This document shows, piece by piece, positions 12,866 through 16,234 of a stretch of 16,234 nt of DNA. How positions within the stretch are numbered: the first letter of the stretch is position 1; the number at the start of each line of letters is the position of its first letter. The position numbers were made by a program, and so were the translations under genes. The stretch lies in contig CAKTJM010000028.1 of the NCBI GenBank assembly GCA_934567745.1, positions 1 to 16,234 on the forward strand, read 5' to 3'. Origin of the DNA: an uncultured Eubacteriales bacterium (GTDB taxonomy: Bacteria; Bacillota; Clostridia; Oscillospirales; Oscillospiraceae). Below the pieces are notes generated by a model. The model saw only the letters and a list, made by a program, of their open reading frames with translations. It made no database searches and was not told the origin of the DNA.

Positions 12866-12877
12866 GCATCTGCACGA
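12846..12877. promoter_or_regulatory. Toxin-antitoxin operator: two 11-bp direct repeats plus a central inverted repeat
   Basis: TCGTGCAGATG (minus strand) occurs exactly at 12846-12856 and 12867-12877, 21 bp or two helical turns apart. One copy lies in the promoter spacer and one just upstream of the -35. Between and overlapping them is GATGC-AA-GCATC (12859-12870). This spacing fits cooperative binding of ribbon-helix-helix dimers on one face of the DNA. Confidence 0.72.
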
Positions 12878-12944
12878 GATCTCCTTTCAGTTCCTTCTGA
12901 GATGAGGGCGCCGCTCGTGCCGCCGCCCCTCCCATGCCCCTGCT

Positions 12945-12990
12945 CATAAAAAGGAAGGGCCTCTCGGCCGATCGATGCCGAGGGGTCCTT
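12945..12990 (-). terminator. Rho-independent terminator of tRNA-Leu
   Basis: Arms at 12977-12990 and 12955-12968 pair over 14 positions with two mismatches, followed on the minus strand by TTCCTTTTT. It lies directly after the tRNA 3' end. Confidence 0.8.
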
Positions 12991-12995
12991 CTTGC

Positions 12996-13080
12996 TGGTG
13001 CCGGTAGTGGGACTCGAACCCACACGCCTTGCAGCACACGATTTTGAGTCGCGGTCGTCTACCGATTCCGACATACCGGC
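12996..13080 (-). tRNA. tRNA-Leu (anticodon CAA)
   Basis: 85 bases including an encoded CCA. Acceptor arm GCCGGTA pairs with TACCGGC. The anticodon stem CGCGA / TCGTG encloses the loop CTCAAAA, giving anticodon CAA, which reads UUG. A long variable arm (about TGCTGCAAGGC) marks it as a class II tRNA, and the T-arm carries GGTTCGAGTCC. A promoter lies upstream and a terminator downstream, so it is transcribed as a single gene. Confidence 0.96.
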
Positions 13081-13096
13081 CCGTGCGCTGTCCCCG

Positions 13097-13125
13097 ATTA
13101 TACAACACCACGCTCCAGAACACAA
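13097..13125 (-). promoter_or_regulatory. Promoter of tRNA-Leu
   Basis: On the minus strand the -10 is a perfect TATAAT (13097-13102), and TTGTGT (13120-13125) is a fair -35 at 17 bases. The predicted start is only about 10 bases before the mature tRNA 5' end. Confidence 0.72.
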
Positions 13126-13159
13126 GCTTTTTTCTCTGTCAAAATTTCAAACTTCCCCA

Positions 13160-13188
13160 TTGGAGAACGCCCGTTTCTGTGATATGAT
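13160..13188 (+). promoter_or_regulatory. Promoter of the lipoprotein - two-component operon
   Basis: The -35 TTGGAG (13160-13165), a 17-base spacer, and the -10 TATGAT (13183-13188) with TGA directly before it (extended -10). An AAAGGAGGT ribosome site follows. Confidence 0.7.
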
Positions 13189-13224
13189 AGGGGGCGACCC
13201 GAATGATGAAAGGAGGTCCCATCA

Positions 13225-14565
13225 TTGCGCATCCGCCCCCTGCTGTGCACCGCCGTGCTCGCGGTCACGCTCGCGCTCTCCGGCTGCGTCTTCGGCAACG
13301 TCGATGAGATGTACGCCCTGCCGCGCTCCTCCGAGGCCTATGTCGCCCTCCAGAGCCTCATCAACGCAGAGAAGGGCGCCGCCGAGTTCATCGCCCCGCT
13401 CCAGGGCGACAACCGTCAGACCATCCAGCTCGTCGATATCGACGGCGACGGCACCCAGGAGGCCGTCGCCTTCTTCCGCGACGCCTCCGCGCCCGAGCCG
13501 CTCACCATCGTCCTCTTCAAGCAGGACGAGACCGGCGAATACCACGTCTACGCCCGCATCCAGGGCCAGGGCAGCGAGATCGGCTCCATCGAATACACCG
13601 ACCTCGGCGACGGCTGCGACCTGCTCGTCAGCTGGCAGGCCGGGTCCTCCGTCCACACCCTCGTCGGCTACACCGTCGCCAACGGCCAGCCGCTCGAGAT
13701 CATGCGCAGCGGCTTCAGCCGCTACCTCACCGCCGACCTCGACGCCGACGGCTGCGACGAGGTCCTCCTCGCCCAGTCCGAGAGCGCCCACTGGCGCATC
13801 GAATACTACGACGCCCGCGACGGCGTGATGGAGATGGTCTCCTCCGCGCCGCTGTCCGAGGGCGCGACCGACATCTCCACCTGGTCCGCCGGGACCCTGG
13901 AGGGCGATGCCCCCGCGCTCTTCGTCGCCTCCTACTCCGGACGCGACGTCCTGATCGCCGACATCCTCTGCCTCGACGGCGGGGGGAGCCTGCGCAACAT
14001 CTCCCTCGACCCGGAGACCGGGCGCAGTCCCAACACCTTCCCGCACTACGCCGTCCTCGGGCCCGCCGACATCACCGGCGACGGCTGCATCGAGGTCCCG
14101 CGCGCCGTCGCCGTCCCCGGCTTCGGGGACAGCGCCGGGTCCACCTTCTGGTGGATCGAGTGGCGGCACTATCGCGCCGACGGGACCGACACCAAGGTCC
14201 GCACCACCTGCCACGGGGCCGACGGCGGCTGGTACCTCGATATCCCCGAGAGCTGGACGGGCCAGTTCTCCATGGCCCGCAAGGAGAACGCCGCCGCAGG
14301 CATCTACAGCCTCACCTTCGCCCGCGGCGTGGAGAACGCGGCGACCGACGAGTCGCCCGGGACCGAAGCCGTCCCCTTCCTCGCCATCTGCCGTCTCGTG
14401 GGCGCGGACCGCGCCGAGACCGCGCGCGAGGGCGGGCGCTTCCTGCTCTGCTCGAACAGCACCGCGCTCTACACCGGCGAGTTCCTCGACGGCTGGGACT
14501 GCGGCCTGACCGAGAGCGAGCTGGTCCAGCGCTTCCACCCAAACGAGGCCGGGTGGACCTCCTGA
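13225..14565 (+). CDS. Lipoprotein with FG-GAP/VCBS-like calcium loops
   Basis: 446 residues from a TTG start at 13225, chosen because AAAGGAGGT is 8 bases upstream and the signal sequence starts there. The hydrophobic stretch and LSGC lipobox place the lipidated Cys at about residue 21, so it is anchored outside the membrane. Three loops resemble integrin-type FG-GAP calcium sites: DIDGDGTQE (71-79), DLDADGCDE (171-179) and DITGDGCIE (282-290), spaced about 100-110 residues apart, as in a beta-propeller-like fold. No catalytic motif is seen and I do not recognise a named family. It is the first gene of a likely operon with a response regulator (59 bases on) and a histidine kinase. It may be a sensing partner or a target of that system; this is inference. 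Confidence 0.8.
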   Translation: MRIRPLLCTAVLAVTLALSGCVFGNVDEMYALPRSSEAYVALQSLINAEKGAAEFIAPLQGDNRQTIQLVDIDGDGTQEAVAFFRDASAPEPLTIVLFKQDETGEYHVYARIQGQGSEIGSIEYTDLGDGCDLLVSWQAGSSVHTLVGYTVANGQPLEIMRSGFSRYLTADLDADGCDEVLLAQSESAHWRIEYYDARDGVMEMVSSAPLSEGATDISTWSAGTLEGDAPALFVASYSGRDVLIADILCLDGGGSLRNISLDPETGRSPNTFPHYAVLGPADITGDGCIEVPRAVAVPGFGDSAGSTFWWIEWRHYRADGTDTKVRTTCHGADGGWYLDIPESWTGQFSMARKENAAAGIYSLTFARGVENAATDESPGTEAVPFLAICRLVGADRAETAREGGRFLLCSNSTALYTGEFLDGWDCGLTESELVQRFHPNEAGWTS

Positions 14566-14624
14566 TCCCGTGACAGACGATTTGCGTCCGCGGCACGACC
14601 GCCAACGAAAGGAAGGACCGAACG

Positions 14625-15308
<684 letters not shown>

Positions 15309-15309
15309 G

Positions 15310-16234
15310 ATGAGCGGTCGAGCCATCCCCGGCTGGCTGCAGGCGGCCGCCGGACGCCTCGGCGAGGCGGTCCTCGCGCTGGTCCAGCGCTGCTGGCCCC
15401 CGCTGCGGCGGATCGGCCGCGTCCTCTGGACGCCCGTGCGGCACCTGACGGGCATCAAGGGCATCCGCCGCCGGTGGATGCTCAACAGCGTCTCCATCCT
15501 CGTCATGATCCTCGTCGTGGTCGTCGCGTCCTTCTCCTTCATCCTGAAGAACTACTACGACAACTCCGTCCTGTCCGGACTGGAGACGAAGGCCCGCACG
15601 GCGGCCGGATATTTCAGCAGCTACGCCAGCTCCTCGAACACCGACTCCGTGGACTACCTCGCCGCCGCGCAGGACTACGTCAGCTCCTTCGACGAGAGCG
15701 CCCGGATCGAGCTGCAGTTCCTCTCGCCCGACGGGCACGTGCTCTACTCCTCCAACGGCCTGACCCTCTCCGGCAGCGCCCCCGGCACGGGGGACATCGT
15801 CCGGCTCCAGACCTATCGCAAGATCGAGCCGTGGACCGGCACCGCGCCCCAGACCGGCGAGCGGATCTGCACCGTCTCCGCCCCGCTCGTCTACAACGGC
15901 GAGCTGGTCGGCATCATGCGCTACGTCACCGCCATGCGCCTGGTGGACCGGCAGGTCGTCGTCCTCACGCTGGTGGCCGTGGCCCTGGCCGCGGGCATCC
16001 TTGTGCTCGTGTGCGCCTCGAACATGTACTTCGTGCGGTCCATCGTCGGGCCGGTGGAGAACATCACCGGCATCGCCAAGCGCATCGCCGCCGGGAGCTA
16101 CGGCATCCAGGTGGAGAAGAAATACGACGACGAGGTCGGCGACCTCACCGACGCGATCAACGACATGTCCCTGCGCATCAAGCAGGCCGAGAGCATGAAG
16201 TCCGAGTTCATCTCCTCCGTCTCGCACGAGCTGC
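15310..16234 (+). CDS. Sensor histidine kinase, 5' part (cut by the window edge)
   Basis: 308 complete codons are visible. A basic, amphipathic cytoplasmic segment of about 56 residues precedes the first membrane helix (about 57-77, NSVSILVMILVVVVASFSFI). An extracytoplasmic sensor region spans about 78-215 and looks like a single-Cache/PAS-like fold (VLYSSNG and APLVYNGELVGIMRYV). The second helix is at about 216-238, followed by a HAMP domain (VRSIVGPVENITGIAKRI). The DHp domain starts with the H-box SSVSHEL, catalytic His306. The ATP-binding domain lies beyond the edge. No PAS lies between HAMP and H-box. It phosphorylates the upstream regulator. The ATG overlaps the regulator's end region with a one-base gap; no separate promoter is seen. 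Confidence 0.93.
   Translation, partial: MSGRAIPGWLQAAAGRLGEAVLALVQRCWPPLRRIGRVLWTPVRHLTGIKGIRRRWMLNSVSILVMILVVVVASFSFILKNYYDNSVLSGLETKARTAAGYFSSYASSSNTDSVDYLAAAQDYVSSFDESARIELQFLSPDGHVLYSSNGLTLSGSAPGTGDIVRLQTYRKIEPWTGTAPQTGERICTVSAPLVYNGELVGIMRYVTAMRLVDRQVVVLTLVAVALAAGILVLVCASNMYFVRSIVGPVENITGIAKRIAAGSYGIQVEKKYDDEVGDLTDAINDMSLRIKQAESMKSEFISSVSHEL

Noticed and set aside
13116..13150. TTGACA on the minus strand upstream of tRNA-Leu as its -35
   Set aside because: The distance to TATAAT is about 34 bases, twice the usual spacing. TTGTGT at 17 bases is the better choice.

Overview
The window looks like chromosomal DNA from a very GC-rich gut-type Clostridia, most likely Oscillospiraceae or a near relative. 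The reasons are Firmicutes-style strong AGGAGG ribosome binding sites, a DnaD plus DnaC-type helicase-loader pair, a zapA / U32 / maf / mreC / mreD / mrdA block, TTG starts, and palindromic repeats of a kind I recall from this family. Genus is not determinable by eye.

Layout. (1) Positions 1-2986, minus strand: the 5' 904 codons of a large secreted surface protein (signal peptide, dockerin-like calcium loop, Big_2 Ig-like domain, start of a cohesin-like domain) that runs off the left edge, preceded by a small DUF2442 gene. This part is clearly less GC-rich than the rest. (2) Positions 3111-9211, minus strand: a tightly packed cell-envelope and division operon, transcribed zapA - U32/RlhA-like - maf - mreC - mreD - mrdA, with ATGA overlaps or near-zero gaps. 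(3) Positions 9212-9375: a divergent promoter region with a 12-bp palindrome against the plus-strand -35. (4) Positions 9376-11617, plus strand: DnaD-domain primosome protein, DnaC/DnaI-like AAA+ helicase loader, and a small unknown membrane protein. (5) Positions 11618-12247: about 630 bases with no credible gene, filled with a near-continuous series of hairpins and palindromes, including two copies of a double-hairpin repeat. (6) Positions 12248-12880, minus strand: a DinJ/YafQ-type toxin-antitoxin operon with its promoter and operator repeats. (7) Positions 12945-13125, minus strand: tRNA-Leu(CAA) with promoter and terminator. (8) Positions 13160-16234, plus strand: a lipoprotein with FG-GAP/VCBS-like calcium loops, an OmpR-family response regulator, and a sensor histidine kinase truncated by the right edge just after its catalytic histidine.

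Working together: region 2 couples Z-ring assembly (ZapA), septum/elongation control (Maf, MreC, MreD) and wall crosslinking (PBP2). Region 4 supplies helicase loading for replication restart or initiation. Region 8 looks like a sensing unit in which the lipoprotein could be an accessory or output of the two-component pair. The items most worth a second look are the hairpin array in region 5, the in-frame double palindrome inside the surface protein's signal peptide, and a YafQ-family toxin that lacks the usual catalytic Asp. I did not find an integrase, transposase, CRISPR array or clear phage gene.
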